Assembly (NCBI RefSeq): GCF_030819175.1
Contig: NZ_JAUTBJ010000002.1
Span: 3,905,001 to 3,969,000, forward strand
Origin: Sphingomonas sp. SORGH_AS_0879
GTDB lineage: Bacteria; Pseudomonadota; Alphaproteobacteria; Sphingomonadales; Sphingomonadaceae
Direction of reading: 5' to 3'
DNA: 64,000 nucleotides
The translations under genes and the position numbers were made by a program. How positions within the stretch are numbered: the stretch's first letter is position 1; each line of letters opens with the position of its first letter. Under the pieces are notes generated by a model that was given only the letters and a program-made list of their open reading frames with translations, was not told where the DNA came from and did not search any database. This document shows positions 1 through 8,637 of this stretch, one piece after another.

Positions 1-762
1 CGGGTTGATGCTCGACATTTCGGCATAGACGGGGATCGGCACGGGGCGTTCCTGGGCGATCTTGACCAGCGCCAAGCCACCCGCGCGCGAGCCGGTGAAG
101 CCGACCGCCGTGATGCGCGGATCGCGGACCAGTGCCCCGCCCAGCTCGTTGCTGGGGCCGGTCAGATGGCCGAACACGCCCTTGGGCAGACCACAGGCTT
201 CGACGGCCCGCTCGATCGCGGCGGCGACCAGCGCGCCGGTCTGCGGATGCGCCGGGTGGCCCTTGACGATCACTGGGCAGCCCGCCGCCAGCGCCGAGGC
301 GGTGTCACCCCCCGCCGTCGAGAAGGCCAGCGGGAAGTTGGACGCGCCGAACACCGCGACCGGACCCAGCGGCACCATGCGCAGACGCAGGTCGGGGCGC
401 GGCAGCGGCTGGCGGTCGGGCAGGGCGGGGTCGATGCGAACCTGGAGATAGGCTCCGGCGCGCAGCACCTTGGCGAACAGGCCCAACTGGCCGACCGTGC
501 GGCCGCGCTCACCTTCCAGACGCGCGCGCGGCAGGCCGCTCTCGCGCATCGCCGCCTCGATCAGCGCGTCACCGACGGCCATGATCTCGGCCCCGATCCG
601 GTCGAGGAACGCGGCTCGCTCTTCACGGCTGGTGGCGCGATAGACGTCGAACGCCTCCTCGGCCGCCGCGCAGGCCGCATCGACATCGGCGGGGCCATGG
701 ACCGCGAAAGCGTCGCCCACCGGCTGTCCGGTGGCGGCGTCGATCGAACGGAAATCGGTCAT
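1..762 (-). CDS. 2-oxoglutarate-semialdehyde dehydrogenase (NADP+), N-terminal part
   Basis: The first 254 residues of an aldehyde dehydrogenase are present; the rest lies beyond the left edge. The start is the ATG at 762, preceded by GGAG. Visible ALDH features are the [16 protein letters not shown] cofactor region, the GFTGS motif and, at the window edge, AEMSSINP, whose Glu is the general base in this family. The catalytic Cys is outside. The family oxidises 2-oxoglutarate semialdehyde to 2-oxoglutarate, the last step of non-phosphorylative pentose or sugar-acid oxidation. It is divergent from the GntR regulator and lies next to lactonase, dehydrogenase and dehydratase genes of the same route. 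The substrate assignment leans on this context. Confidence 0.85.
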   Translation of the reverse strand, partial: MTDFRSIDAATGQPVGDAFAVHGPADVDAACAAAEEAFDVYRATSREERAAFLDRIGAEIMAVGDALIEAAMRESGLPRARLEGERGRTVGQLGLFAKVLRAGAYLQVRIDPALPDRQPLPRPDLRLRMVPLGPVAVFGASNFPLAFSTAGGDTASALAAGCPVIVKGHPAHPQTGALVAAAIERAVEACGLPKGVFGHLTGPSNELGGALVRDPRITAVGFTGSRAGGLALVKIAQERPVPIPVYAEMSSINP

Positions 763-781
763 AGGGGAAGCTCCTTTATAT

Positions 782-792
782 TACTCCGACAT
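782..792. promoter_or_regulatory. Candidate GntR/FCD operator between ALDH and regulator genes
   Basis: TACTCCGACAT resembles the TnGTCnGACnA palindrome bound by many FCD-type GntR regulators, with one mismatch in the core. It lies in the 47-bp divergent spacer. A better match, TAGTCAGACAA, occurs at 8560-8570 in the epimerase/transporter spacer. The shared core suggests autoregulation plus pathway control; this is inferred from the motif only. Confidence 0.4.
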
Positions 793-809
793 ATTGATTT
801 GACGGAGCG

Positions 810-1649
810 ATGGCAATGTTAAACGTTGTGCGCGAAGATAGGGGCGGAGAGGTAAGACACGCGATGACCGACACCAAGATGCAGGACATGCCGCCCGGCC
901 AGGACGTAGAATCGGGGGATGACGCGATCACGACACCGGCCCGCGCACGGCGCGGCACGGGCCGTCGCCTGCACGGCGCGATCGCGCACAAGCTGGGCGC
1001 GGCGATCGTTTCGGGCGAGTACCGCCCCGGCGACACACTGTCGGGCGAGGTCGCTTTTTCCGAGGCGCTCGACGTGTCGCGCAGCGCGTACCGCGAGGCG
1101 GTACAGGTGCTGAGCGCCAAGGGGCTGGTCGAAAGTCGCCCCAAGACGGGCACACGTGTCCTGCCGCGCAACCGCTGGAACCTGCTCGACCCCGATGTGC
1201 TGGCCTGGGCCTTTTCCGGCGAGCCGGACATTCATTTCGTGCGCAGCCTGTTCGAGTTGCGCGCGATCGTGGAGCCCGCCGCTGCGCGGCTGGCGGCGGA
1301 GCGGCGCGACAAGGCCGATCTGAAGGAAATGCGCGATGCGCTGGCCGCGATGCGCCGCCACACGCTGGCGACCGAGGCGGGACGCGCCGCCGACCGGGAT
1401 TTCCACAATGCGGTGCTGGCCGCGACCCGCAACGACGCGCTGGTCGTGCTGACCGCCAGTATCGGCGCGGCGGTCGCCTGGACCACCCAGTTCAAGCAAC
1501 GATCGCGCGCGCTGCCCCGCAATCCGGTGCCCGACCATGTGAAGGTCTATGACGCGATCGCGGCGGGCGATGTGGAGGCGGCAGGAGAGGCCATGCGGCT
1601 GCTCGTCGATCTGGCGCTGGAGGATACCCGCAGCGCGATGGAGAAATAA
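810..1649 (+). CDS. FadR/GntR-family transcriptional regulator (FCD domain)
   Basis: A cytoplasmic DNA-binding repressor or activator. An N-terminal winged helix (about residues 45-115) contains GEVAFSEALDVSRSAYREA and the typical SRPKTGTRVLPR wing. It is followed by an all-helical FCD ligand domain with Asp/His metal or ligand residues, for example the D in RAADRDFHN. ATGs at 816 and 864 are also possible starts: GGAG sits 8 nt before 816, which makes 816 attractive. It is divergent from the semialdehyde dehydrogenase and beside the whole pentose-acid pathway, so it is the likely local regulator responding to a sugar acid or keto-acid. The effector is not readable from sequence. Confidence 0.85.
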   Translation: MAMLNVVREDRGGEVRHAMTDTKMQDMPPGQDVESGDDAITTPARARRGTGRRLHGAIAHKLGAAIVSGEYRPGDTLSGEVAFSEALDVSRSAYREAVQVLSAKGLVESRPKTGTRVLPRNRWNLLDPDVLAWAFSGEPDIHFVRSLFELRAIVEPAAARLAAERRDKADLKEMRDALAAMRRHTLATEAGRAADRDFHNAVLAATRNDALVVLTASIGAAVAWTTQFKQRSRALPRNPVPDHVKVYDAIAAGDVEAAGEAMRLLVDLALEDTRSAMEK

Positions 1650-1651
1650 GC

Positions 1652-1678
1652 GGCCCGCTCCCCTCGAAGGAGCGGGCC
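1652..1678 (+). terminator. Hairpin terminator after the GntR gene
   Basis: Perfect 10-bp arms (GGCCCGCTCC / GGAGCGGGCC) around a 7-nt loop, 2 nt after the regulator's stop codon. There is no T-run after it, so termination strength is uncertain. Confidence 0.55.
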
Positions 1679-1778
1679 ACCCGAGATGCCGGGTTCGGGA
1701 AAGGGGATTCTCAGGGCGGATCGCGATTCTTCTCATTCCTCCCCTGCAAGGATTCCTCTGCAAAACTCCCGCCAGCAC

Positions 1779-1870
1779 CATCCCGGCGAAGGCCGGGATC
1801 CAGTTGCGGAACGATGATAAATGCCTCTCATCGCTTCCAAACTGGACCCCGGCCTCCGCCGGGGTGGTCG
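1779..1870. repeat. Intergenic inverted repeat, family A
   Basis: Two inverted copies of a CCCGGCGAAGGCCGGG-TCCAGT unit (about 1781-1804 and 1840-1868) flank a short spacer. A second copy of the arrangement lies at 58329-58431. It is non-coding. Confidence 0.7.
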
Positions 1871-1913
1871 ATGTTCATGGGCGGCGTCCCGACTTTCGCA
1901 GAGGAATCCTGAT

Positions 1914-2040
1914 AGGGGAGGGGGACCATGCGAAGCATGGTGGAGGGGTGTCCCCGGTTGTTGTTGCAGTCCAACCTCTCACGCCGAGACACCCCTCCGT
2001 CAGGCCCTCCGGCCTGCCACCTCCCCTGCAAGGGGAGGAA
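1914..2040. repeat. Intergenic inverted repeat, family B
   Basis: The outer arms GGGGAGG and CCTCCCC-GCA-AGGGGAGG enclose inner pairs (ATGCGAAGCAT; AGGCCCTCCGGCCT). A diverged copy with the same order of blocks is at 62021-62145. It fills the remainder of the 1650-2061 gap, in which I see no gene. Confidence 0.65.
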
Positions 2041-2061
2041 TAAGGGAGTGTCGATCAGCTC

Positions 2062-2931
2062 TCAGATCACCGCCCGGTGAAGCGGCTTGGCCGGAACCTC
2101 GACACGGAAGGTGAAGATATCGCCCGCCTGGATCTGTTCGGCCAGTTGTTCCTCCGACAGACCCTGCCGCGCGGTGGTGGCATAGGCGGTGCGGCCGTCC
2201 GGGCCGCCGAGCGCGATCTTGGTGATGTTGGAGACGGGGAAGCGCACCTCGTCGGTCATCACGCCGTCGGGGCCATAACGCCGCGCCGCCGATCCGCCGA
2301 AGAAACCGACCCACACGCCGCCTTCGCAATCGCAGATCGCGCCATCGGGATGGCCGTCCGCTTCGCCGAAGCGCGCGAACTCGGTCGCGGGGCCAAGCGT
2401 CCCGTCGCTGAGGATCGGATGCGACAGGATCACCTTGCCCAGCGTATCGACATGATAGAGCGTCGAATCATCAGGCGAGATCGCGGGACCGTTGGTGATG
2501 CACACCGGATCGGCGGCGGTCGGCTCGACCAGACCCGCCGTCCAGCGGAACAGCCGGCCCGACAGCGCGGCCTCGTCATTGTCCATCGTGCCGAACCAGA
2601 TACGCCCCTGCCCATCGACACCGGCATCGTTCAGGCGGTTGGCGGGCAGATGCGCATCGACCTCGGCCAGCCGTTCGAACCCGCCGGTCGCGGGGTCGAA
2701 ATGATGCGGGCCCGACTTCAGCCCCGCGACGAAGCCGCCGCGCTTCGCCGGGACCACCCAGCCGACCATTTCGGGCGAGGCCCAGTGATCGAGCGTGCCC
2801 GCCACGGGATCGTGCCGGTAGATGCGCTGCTGCTTGATATCGACGAACCAGAGCGCCTCATCGACCCAGATCGGGCCTTCGCCCAGCGTCGCGCCCACCG
2901 TCAGGCAATGTTCGGCCTGCTGCATCTGCAT
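2062..2931 (-). CDS. SMP-30/gluconolactonase-family sugar lactonase (xylono/arabinonolactonase)
   Basis: A 289-residue six-bladed beta-propeller of the SMP-30/regucalcin family. It hydrolyses aldonolactones to the open acid and binds one divalent metal. Metal-ligand positions are visible: Glu in GEGPIW near residue 18, Asn in NRLNDAGVDGQGRIW, Asn in ITNGPAISPDD and Asp in the following DT/DG segments. The start is the ATG at 2931 with GGAGAGAG just upstream; earlier in-frame codons read antisense to the neighbour. It lies 31 bp downstream of the sugar dehydrogenase, giving the second step of the pathway. No signal peptide is seen, so it is cytoplasmic. Confidence 0.87.
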   Translation of the reverse strand: MQMQQAEHCLTVGATLGEGPIWVDEALWFVDIKQQRIYRHDPVAGTLDHWASPEMVGWVVPAKRGGFVAGLKSGPHHFDPATGGFERLAEVDAHLPANRLNDAGVDGQGRIWFGTMDNDEAALSGRLFRWTAGLVEPTAADPVCITNGPAISPDDSTLYHVDTLGKVILSHPILSDGTLGPATEFARFGEADGHPDGAICDCEGGVWVGFFGGSAARRYGPDGVMTDEVRFPVSNITKIALGGPDGRTAYATTARQGLSEEQLAEQIQAGDIFTFRVEVPAKPLHRAVI

Positions 2932-2962
2932 CACTCTCTCCTGCTTGCTCTCGCCCGGTCGG

Positions 2963-3751
2963 TCAGCGCCAGCCGGCGTCGATGAAATAATCATGACCCG
3001 TGCACATCTTCGCATCGTCCGAGGCGAGGAACAGCACCAGCGCCGCGACGTCGGACGGCTGGATGCGCCCGTCGAGGCACTGGGCCGCGACGATTTCCGC
3101 CTCGCCTTCGGGCGTGTACCATTTTTCCTGGCGCGGGGTCTGCACATTGCCCGGCACGATGGTGTTCACCCGGATATTCTCACGGCCCAGATCGCGCGCC
3201 AGGCTGCGGGTCAGACCTTCGATCGCGGCCTTGCAGGTCTGGTAGAGCACGAGATCGTTGAGCCCGAGATGCCAACTGATCGACCCGAAGTTCAGGATCG
3301 CGCCGCCCCCTGCCCGCTTCATCGCGGGGATCACCGCCTGGGCGGCGAAGAACTGGTGCCGCAGATTGACGTTCAGCCGCTCGTCCCAATAGGCCGGGGT
3401 GACTTCTTCGATGCTGTGGCGATCGTCATTGCCCGCATTGTTGACGAGAATATCGACCCCGCCCAGCGCCGCTTCCAGATCGGCAAAGATCGCCTTCAGG
3501 CTGTCGAGATTGGTCAGATCGCAGCGGCGATGGATCGGCGCGTGGCGCGCATCGGGGGTCAGCCGGTCGACCAGTACCCGGCTTGCCTCCTCGGCGATGT
3601 CGACGAAGGCGACGCGCGCGCCCTGCGCTACGAACGCCTCGACCAGCCCCTCGCCGATCCCGGAGCCCCCGCCCGTCACGATGACGCGCTTGTCGATCAG
3701 GCTGGGGTAGCGCGCGACCATGTCGGTCGCGGCGCTGGTCTTCTGCAACAT
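2963..3751 (-). CDS. SDR-family pentose 1-dehydrogenase (XylB-like)
   Basis: A 262-residue short-chain dehydrogenase with the cofactor motif TGGGSGIGEG, the structural NNAG motif, catalytic Ser in GSISWH and the YQTCK active-site Tyr-Lys pair. The tail ends FIDAGWR. It resembles the xylose and arabinose 1-dehydrogenases that oxidise the C1 hydroxyl to a lactone with NAD(P)+. I chose the ATG at 3751 (GGAG 6 nt upstream) over the GTG at 3766, which overlaps the upstream gene's stop. Order in the operon is FAH-fold dehydratase, this gene, then lactonase. Pentose specificity is inferred from context; the fold is certain. Confidence 0.85.
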   Translation of the reverse strand: MLQKTSAATDMVARYPSLIDKRVIVTGGGSGIGEGLVEAFVAQGARVAFVDIAEEASRVLVDRLTPDARHAPIHRRCDLTNLDSLKAIFADLEAALGGVDILVNNAGNDDRHSIEEVTPAYWDERLNVNLRHQFFAAQAVIPAMKRAGGGAILNFGSISWHLGLNDLVLYQTCKAAIEGLTRSLARDLGRENIRVNTIVPGNVQTPRQEKWYTPEGEAEIVAAQCLDGRIQPSDVAALVLFLASDDAKMCTGHDYFIDAGWR

Positions 3752-3762
3752 GGAAGTCTCCG

Positions 3763-4908
3763 TCACAACAGGCCGCGCTTGGCCAGGTTGCGCATCAGGT
3801 CGCCCAGCCCGAAGGTCCAGGCGGGGGCATCGGCGCTGGTCGTCACCGGATTGACCAGCGTGCCGAGACGCGGGTTGGTGATGACGACGGTGTCGCCGAC
3901 CTTGTGGGTGAAACCGCGGCCGGGCTCGTCGCGGTCCTGGGTCGGCGCGAACAGCGTGCCGAGGAACAGGACCAGGCCGTCCGGATAATGATGTTCGCTC
4001 AGCGCCTGGCCGAGCAGATCTTCCGGATCGCGGCTGATCTGGTCCATCGAACTGGCACCTTCCAGCACATAGCCGTCGGTGCCGGTGATGGTCAGCTTGA
4101 CCTCGCTCGACCGCACATCGTCCATGGTGAAGCCGTCGTCGAACAGGCGGACCAGCGGCCCCAGCGAGCAGGAGGCGTTGTTATCCTTCGCCTTGCCGAG
4201 CAGCAGCGCCGAGCGCCCCTCGAAATCGCGCAGATTGACGTCGTTGCCCAACGTCGCGCCGACCGCGCGCCCATGCGCATCGGCGACCAGCACCACCTCG
4301 GGCTCGGGGTTGTTCCAGGTCGAGTCGGAGCGGACGCCGACCGGCATCCCCCAGCCCACCGTCGAGAGCACCGGCGACTTGGTGAAGATCTCCGCATCCG
4401 GGCCGATCGCGACCTCCAGATATTGCGACCACAGCCCCTCGGCGATCAGCGCGTCCTTGAGCTGCGCCGCCTCGGGCGAGCCCGGCACGACCGAGCGGAT
4501 ATTGCCGCCCAGCGCCTGTTCCAGCGTGGCGCGAAGCCCCGCCGCCTTGGCATGGTCGCCGCGCGCGCGCTCCTCGATCACCCGCTCCAGCGCGGAAACC
4601 GCGAAGGTCACGCCCGCCGCCTTCACGCATTGCAGATCGATCGGCGACAGCAGGCGGTTGGCCGCGCCCTGTTCGGGCGACAGGGTCAGGTCGGCGAGTT
4701 CGCCCAGCACCTCGCCCCGCGATGCCTCGATCGCGCCATCCGCGATCAGCGCGGAGACGGTCGGCGCGACCCGGCTCATGTCGTAAACCTGGCCCGCCTC
4801 GACCAGAACGGGACAGGGGCCCTCGCCCCGGTCGATGCGACCGACGAAACGCCCCTCGCGCCAATCGTCCGGCAAGGCTTGGATGAGGTCGGTGAACTGG
4901 CTGGCCAT
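3763..4908 (-). CDS. FAH-family 2-keto-3-deoxy-pentonate dehydratase (XylX-like)
   Basis: A 381-residue fumarylacetoacetate-hydrolase-superfamily protein. The C-terminal FAH fold carries the metal-binding set around NPEPEVVLVAD and the family's GNDVNLRDFEG segment. In this subfamily the enzyme dehydrates 2-keto-3-deoxy-xylonate or -arabonate to 2-oxoglutarate semialdehyde, the substrate of the dehydrogenase at 1-762. The start is the ATG at 4908, with GGAGAGG upstream. It is the first gene of the leftward trio. The 142-bp divergent spacer upstream contains GTTAGCGGTATC, a possible LacI-like half-palindrome, but I do not press this. Confidence 0.85.
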   Translation of the reverse strand: MASQFTDLIQALPDDWREGRFVGRIDRGEGPCPVLVEAGQVYDMSRVAPTVSALIADGAIEASRGEVLGELADLTLSPEQGAANRLLSPIDLQCVKAAGVTFAVSALERVIEERARGDHAKAAGLRATLEQALGGNIRSVVPGSPEAAQLKDALIAEGLWSQYLEVAIGPDAEIFTKSPVLSTVGWGMPVGVRSDSTWNNPEPEVVLVADAHGRAVGATLGNDVNLRDFEGRSALLLGKAKDNNASCSLGPLVRLFDDGFTMDDVRSSEVKLTITGTDGYVLEGASSMDQISRDPEDLLGQALSEHHYPDGLVLFLGTLFAPTQDRDEPGRGFTHKVGDTVVITNPRLGTLVNPVTTSADAPAWTFGLGDLMRNLAKRGLL

Positions 4909-5050
4909 AAAGTCCTCTCCGCAAATTTTGTTAGCGGTATCGATTGGTGTCGTTCGCTCGTCAAGCGCTGGATGGCGGTGGCGGGGGCCGTTCATCAATC
5001 CTGTACCAATGTAGATCCATAACCGTCTGGCTTTATGCGATGATTCGCTT

Positions 5051-5500
5051 ATGGCCGCTATTGGTATCAACGCCGCAGCCGCCGATGCGACGAAAACGGG
5101 TGCCCAGGGACAGATGAGTTTGCAGAGAGTCGACGACCCTTCGTTCGTGATCCGGATGGACGATCATCATATCGTCCATGTCCGGGTTTGCGACGTCTGG
5201 ACCCCGGATGCCGCCGAACGCTATTGGCGCGCCTTCCTCCCCTTTCTGCACCAGTCGCGGGCCCATTTCGCGGGCTATGCCAAGGCATTGATCGATCGGC
5301 GCGGTGCCCCCATCATGCCGGTCGCCATGGTCCAGAAAATGCGCGAGGGCATTCTGGAACATTATCGGCCGGAGGATCGGCTGGCGCTCGTCGTCGATTC
5401 CAGCCCGCTGAAAGCGCAAATCCGCCAGAACTATCCGCTGCTCAATCTCGACGCCTTCCTGTCCCACGACGCCGCACTGGCCTGGCTCATCAACACCTGA
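5051..5500 (+). CDS. Conserved hypothetical protein, possibly STAS/SpoIIAA-like
   Basis: A 149-residue soluble protein without signal peptide. The core (from about residue 30) alternates strands and helices: a strand with HHIVHVRVCDVWTP, an amphipathic helix, then LALVVDSSPLKAQIR and a C-terminal AALAWL helix. This pattern resembles the STAS-like fold of SpoIIAA-type proteins. A second start at ATG 5114, with AGGGA upstream, would give about 128 residues and may be the true one. It stands alone between the leftward trio and the leftward sugar-acid dehydratase. The function is not recognised. Confidence 0.55.
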   Translation: MAAIGINAAAADATKTGAQGQMSLQRVDDPSFVIRMDDHHIVHVRVCDVWTPDAAERYWRAFLPFLHQSRAHFAGYAKALIDRRGAPIMPVAMVQKMREGILEHYRPEDRLALVVDSSPLKAQIRQNYPLLNLDAFLSHDAALAWLINT

Positions 5501-5556
5501 GGCCCCCGCAAACGGGCCGGGCACTCGCCCGACCCGCCCGCCCGATCAGTGCCCGA

Positions 5557-7347
5557 TCAATGGTTGTCGCGCGGCAGCCCCTGAGTCTGGGCGATACGCT
5601 GATACTTCTCCGCGCCCTCCAGGATCGCGCCGGTCGACATCTGGCCGACCACCGAGCGCTGGATTTCCTGCCACGGGGTCTGCGACGCCGGATATTTATA
5701 CCCGCCCGCCGCCGCCAGCACCTTGCGACGCTCGGCCAGTTCCTCGTCCGAGATCAGGATGTTGGCGGTGCCCTTGTTCAGGTCGATCCGCACCCGGTCG
5801 CCGGTCTGGATCAGGGCCAGGCCACCCATCGCCGCCGCCTCCGGGCTGGCGTTCAGGATCGAGGGCGATCCGCTCGTGCCCGACTGGCGCCCGTCACCGA
5901 TGCAGGGCAGCGAGTGGATGCCCTCGGTGATCAGATACGCCGGCGGGCGCATGTTGACGACTTCCGCCGCGCCCGGATAGCCGATCGGCCCCGCGCCGCG
6001 CATGAACAGCAAGGTCTGTGGCGTGATGCCGGTCGCGGGATCGTCGATCCGGTGGTGATAATCCTCCGGCCCGTCGAACACGACCGCAGGCCCCTCGAAC
6101 GCGTCGGGGTCGTCCGGGTTGGACAGATAGCGTTCGCGGAACTCGGGCGAGATCACGCTGGTCTTCATCACGGCGGCGTCGAACAGATTGCCCGACAGCA
6201 CGATGAAGCCCGCTTCCTCCACCAGCGGCTGGTCGAACGGACGGATGACCTTCTCGTCCTCGATCGCGCGCCCACGGCAATTCTCGCCCATGGTCCTGCC
6301 GTTGACGGTCAGCGCGTCCTCGTGGATCAAGCCCTGCTCGATCAACTGGTTGACCACGGCGGGAACGCCGCCCGCGCGGTAATAATCCTCGCCCAGATAC
6401 TCGCCCGCCGGTTGCAGGTTCACCAGCAGCGGAATCTTGTGCCCCTCGGTCTCCCAATCCTCGACGGGCAGGTCGACGCCGATGTGACGCGCGATGGCGG
6501 CCAGATGGATCGGCGCGTTGGTCGAACCGCCGATCGCCGAGTTGACCTTGATCGCATTGTGGAACGCCTGCTTGGTCAGGATGTCGGAGGGCTTCAGATC
6601 CTCATGCACCATCTCGACGATGCGCTTGCCGGTGAGGTACGCGACCTCCTGGCGGTCACGGTACGGCGCGGGGATCGCCGCCGAACCCGGCAGCGACATG
6701 CCCAGCGCTTCGGCCAGCGAGTTCATCGTGGTCGCGGTGCCCATGGTGTTGCAATAGCCGGTCGAGGGGGCCGAAGAGGCAACCAGACGGATGAACTCCG
6801 CATCGTCGATCTCGCCCGCCGCCAGCATCTGGCGCGCCTTCCACACGATGGTGCCCGAACCGGTCCGCTCGCCCTTGTGCCAGCCGTTGAGCATCGGCCC
6901 GACCGACAGCGCGATCGCGGGGATGTTCACCGTCGCGGCCGCCATCAGCATCGCCGGGGTCGTCTTGTCGCAGCCGATCGTCAGCACCACGGCGTCGAGA
7001 GGATAGCCGTACAGCACCTCGACCAGGCCCAGATAGGCAAGGTTGCGATCCAGGCCCGCGGTCGGGCGCTTGCCGGTTTCCTGGATCGGGTGAACCGGGA
7101 ATTCCAGGACGATACCGCCCATTTCGCGCACGCCCTCGCGCACCCGCTCCGCCAGCACCAGATGGTGGCGGTTGCAAGGCGACAGGTCGGAACCGCTCTG
7201 CGCGATGCCGATGATCGGCTTGCCCGACTGAAGCTCTTCAAGGCTCAGACCGAAGTTCAGATAGCGCTCCAGATAGAGAGCGGTCATGTCGATATTGTCG
7301 GGATTGTCGAACCAGGCGCGGCTGCGCAGTTTGGGCGTGTCGGTCAT
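5557..7347 (-). CDS. IlvD/Edd-family sugar-acid dehydratase (xylonate dehydratase type)
   Basis: A 596-residue IlvD/Edd dehydratase. The three Fe-S cysteines of the family are visible in [16 protein letters not shown] and GYCNTMGTA. The conserved [15 protein letters not shown] block and [15 protein letters not shown] are present. It would dehydrate xylonate or arabonate to the 2-keto-3-deoxy acid. The length suits the sugar-acid branch. The aldose epimerase gene starts upstream with a 13-bp spacer, so the pair is one leftward operon. With genes at 1-4908 all five reactions of the Weimberg-type route are covered. Whether the preferred pentose is D-xylose or L-arabinose cannot be decided by eye. 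Confidence 0.9.
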   Translation of the reverse strand: MTDTPKLRSRAWFDNPDNIDMTALYLERYLNFGLSLEELQSGKPIIGIAQSGSDLSPCNRHHLVLAERVREGVREMGGIVLEFPVHPIQETGKRPTAGLDRNLAYLGLVEVLYGYPLDAVVLTIGCDKTTPAMLMAAATVNIPAIALSVGPMLNGWHKGERTGSGTIVWKARQMLAAGEIDDAEFIRLVASSAPSTGYCNTMGTATTMNSLAEALGMSLPGSAAIPAPYRDRQEVAYLTGKRIVEMVHEDLKPSDILTKQAFHNAIKVNSAIGGSTNAPIHLAAIARHIGVDLPVEDWETEGHKIPLLVNLQPAGEYLGEDYYRAGGVPAVVNQLIEQGLIHEDALTVNGRTMGENCRGRAIEDEKVIRPFDQPLVEEAGFIVLSGNLFDAAVMKTSVISPEFRERYLSNPDDPDAFEGPAVVFDGPEDYHHRIDDPATGITPQTLLFMRGAGPIGYPGAAEVVNMRPPAYLITEGIHSLPCIGDGRQSGTSGSPSILNASPEAAAMGGLALIQTGDRVRIDLNKGTANILISDEELAERRKVLAAAGGYKYPASQTPWQEIQRSVVGQMSTGAILEGAEKYQRIAQTQGLPRDNH

Positions 7348-7360
7348 GTCAGGCTTTCGG

Positions 7361-8509
7361 TCAGCGAACGGTGGAGAAGCGATAGATCATGGTATGCCGG
7401 TAAGGCTTGCCGGGATCGACGCGGGGCGAGACGAAGTCGGGCTTGTTGGGCGAATCCGGGAATTTCTGCGGCTCCAGCGCGATGCCGTCGCCCATGCGGT
7501 ACAGATGGCCCTGCTTCCCGACATAGGTGCCGTCGAGAAAATTGCCCGTGTAGAATTGCACGCCCGGCTCGGTCGACAGCACTTCGAGCACGCGGCCCGA
7601 GGCCGGATCCTCCAGTCGCGCGGCAAGCTGCGGCGTGGCGGTCAGGCCCTTGTCGAGCGCGAAATTATGGTCGTAGCCCTGGCCGTAGCGGATCTGCTGG
7701 TCGTTGCCGTCGCGAATGCCATCCGCCACCACGCGCGGCTGACGGAAGTCGAAGACGCTGCCCGTAACGGGCTTGCGCTCACCGGTCGGGATCAGCTTGG
7801 CATCGACCGGGGTATAGGCCGCCGCCGGGATGGTCAGCTTGTGATAGGTCGCGCCCAGCGGCGAACCCTCGCCGTTCAGGTTGAAGATGGCATGGTTCGT
7901 CATGTTGACGATGGTCGGCTTGTCGGTCTTCGCCTCGAACGCAATGGTCAGCGAGCCCGCTTCGTCCAGCGAATAGGTGACGGTCGCATCGACCTTGCCG
8001 GGATAACCCTGATCGCCATCGGGGCTGGTCAGCGCCATCACCACGCTGGCGGTCGGGCCGTCCTTCATCGAGACGATGCGCCACAGATGCTTGTCGAAGC
8101 CCTTGGTCCCGCCATGCAGAGAATTGACCTTGTCGTTCAGCGTCAGTTGATAGCTGCGCCCGTCGAGCGAGAAGCGACCGCCGCCGATGCGGTTGGCGAA
8201 GCGGCCCACCGTCACGCCGAAGAAGTTCGGATGGTTCACATAATCCTCGGCCTTGTCATAGCCGAGCAGCACATCGGCCAGCTTGCCGTCGCGATCGGGC
8301 GCCATCACCGACTGGAGCGTCGCGCCGTACGTCAGGACGCGCGCCGACAGCCCGGCCCTGTTGGTCAGGGTCACCGATTCGACGCCCGCGCCTTCGACCG
8401 AATAACCGGCGGGCGTACGCTTTGCCTCGCTCGCCAGAGCGGCCGTGGATGTCATTGCGGAGGTTACCGCTACCAAAGTAAGAAAGGTCTTGATTGACGC
8501 CATCGACAT
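7361..8509 (-). CDS. Aldose 1-epimerase (mutarotase), exported
   Basis: A 382-residue galactose-mutarotase-family protein interconverting alpha and beta anomers of aldoses. An N-terminal signal peptide (Lys, then a hydrophobic stretch ending near ALAS) points to the periplasm. Catalytic residues are visible: His in VNSLHGG, His in MTNHAIFNL and the Glu base in [12 protein letters not shown]. The start ATG at 8509 gives a normal signal sequence. It precedes the sugar-acid dehydratase and is divergent from the transporter gene, so sugar entering the periplasm would be mutarotated before uptake or oxidation. Confidence 0.9.
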   Translation of the reverse strand: MSMASIKTFLTLVAVTSAMTSTAALASEAKRTPAGYSVEGAGVESVTLTNRAGLSARVLTYGATLQSVMAPDRDGKLADVLLGYDKAEDYVNHPNFFGVTVGRFANRIGGGRFSLDGRSYQLTLNDKVNSLHGGTKGFDKHLWRIVSMKDGPTASVVMALTSPDGDQGYPGKVDATVTYSLDEAGSLTIAFEAKTDKPTIVNMTNHAIFNLNGEGSPLGATYHKLTIPAAAYTPVDAKLIPTGERKPVTGSVFDFRQPRVVADGIRDGNDQQIRYGQGYDHNFALDKGLTATPQLAARLEDPASGRVLEVLSTEPGVQFYTGNFLDGTYVGKQGHLYRMGDGIALEPQKFPDSPNKPDFVSPRVDPGKPYRHTMIYRFSTVR

Positions 8510-8559
8510 GCCTCATCCCTCCGTCGCCAGACGCCATTGACGCGCCTTTTGCGTCACTA

Positions 8560-8570
8560 TAGTCAGACAA
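8560..8570. promoter_or_regulatory. Candidate GntR/FCD operator, epimerase/transporter spacer
   Basis: TAGTCAGACAA matches the TnGTCnGACnA consensus of FCD-type GntR regulators. It lies midway in the 128-bp spacer between the divergent epimerase and transporter genes and fits control by the regulator at 810-1649. See the weaker site at 782-792. Confidence 0.5.
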
Positions 8571-8637
8571 AATATCAGGAGCAAGCCGGTCGGCGAACAG
8601 TTTTTCGCGCCAGGTCGGACCGAAAGAGAGGAATGCA

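Noticed and set aside
5188..7767. An 859-codon plus-strand frame opposite the sugar-acid dehydratase
   Set aside because: Composition is His/Arg/Asp-rich as expected for an antisense shadow; the minus strand has all IlvD/Edd cysteines.
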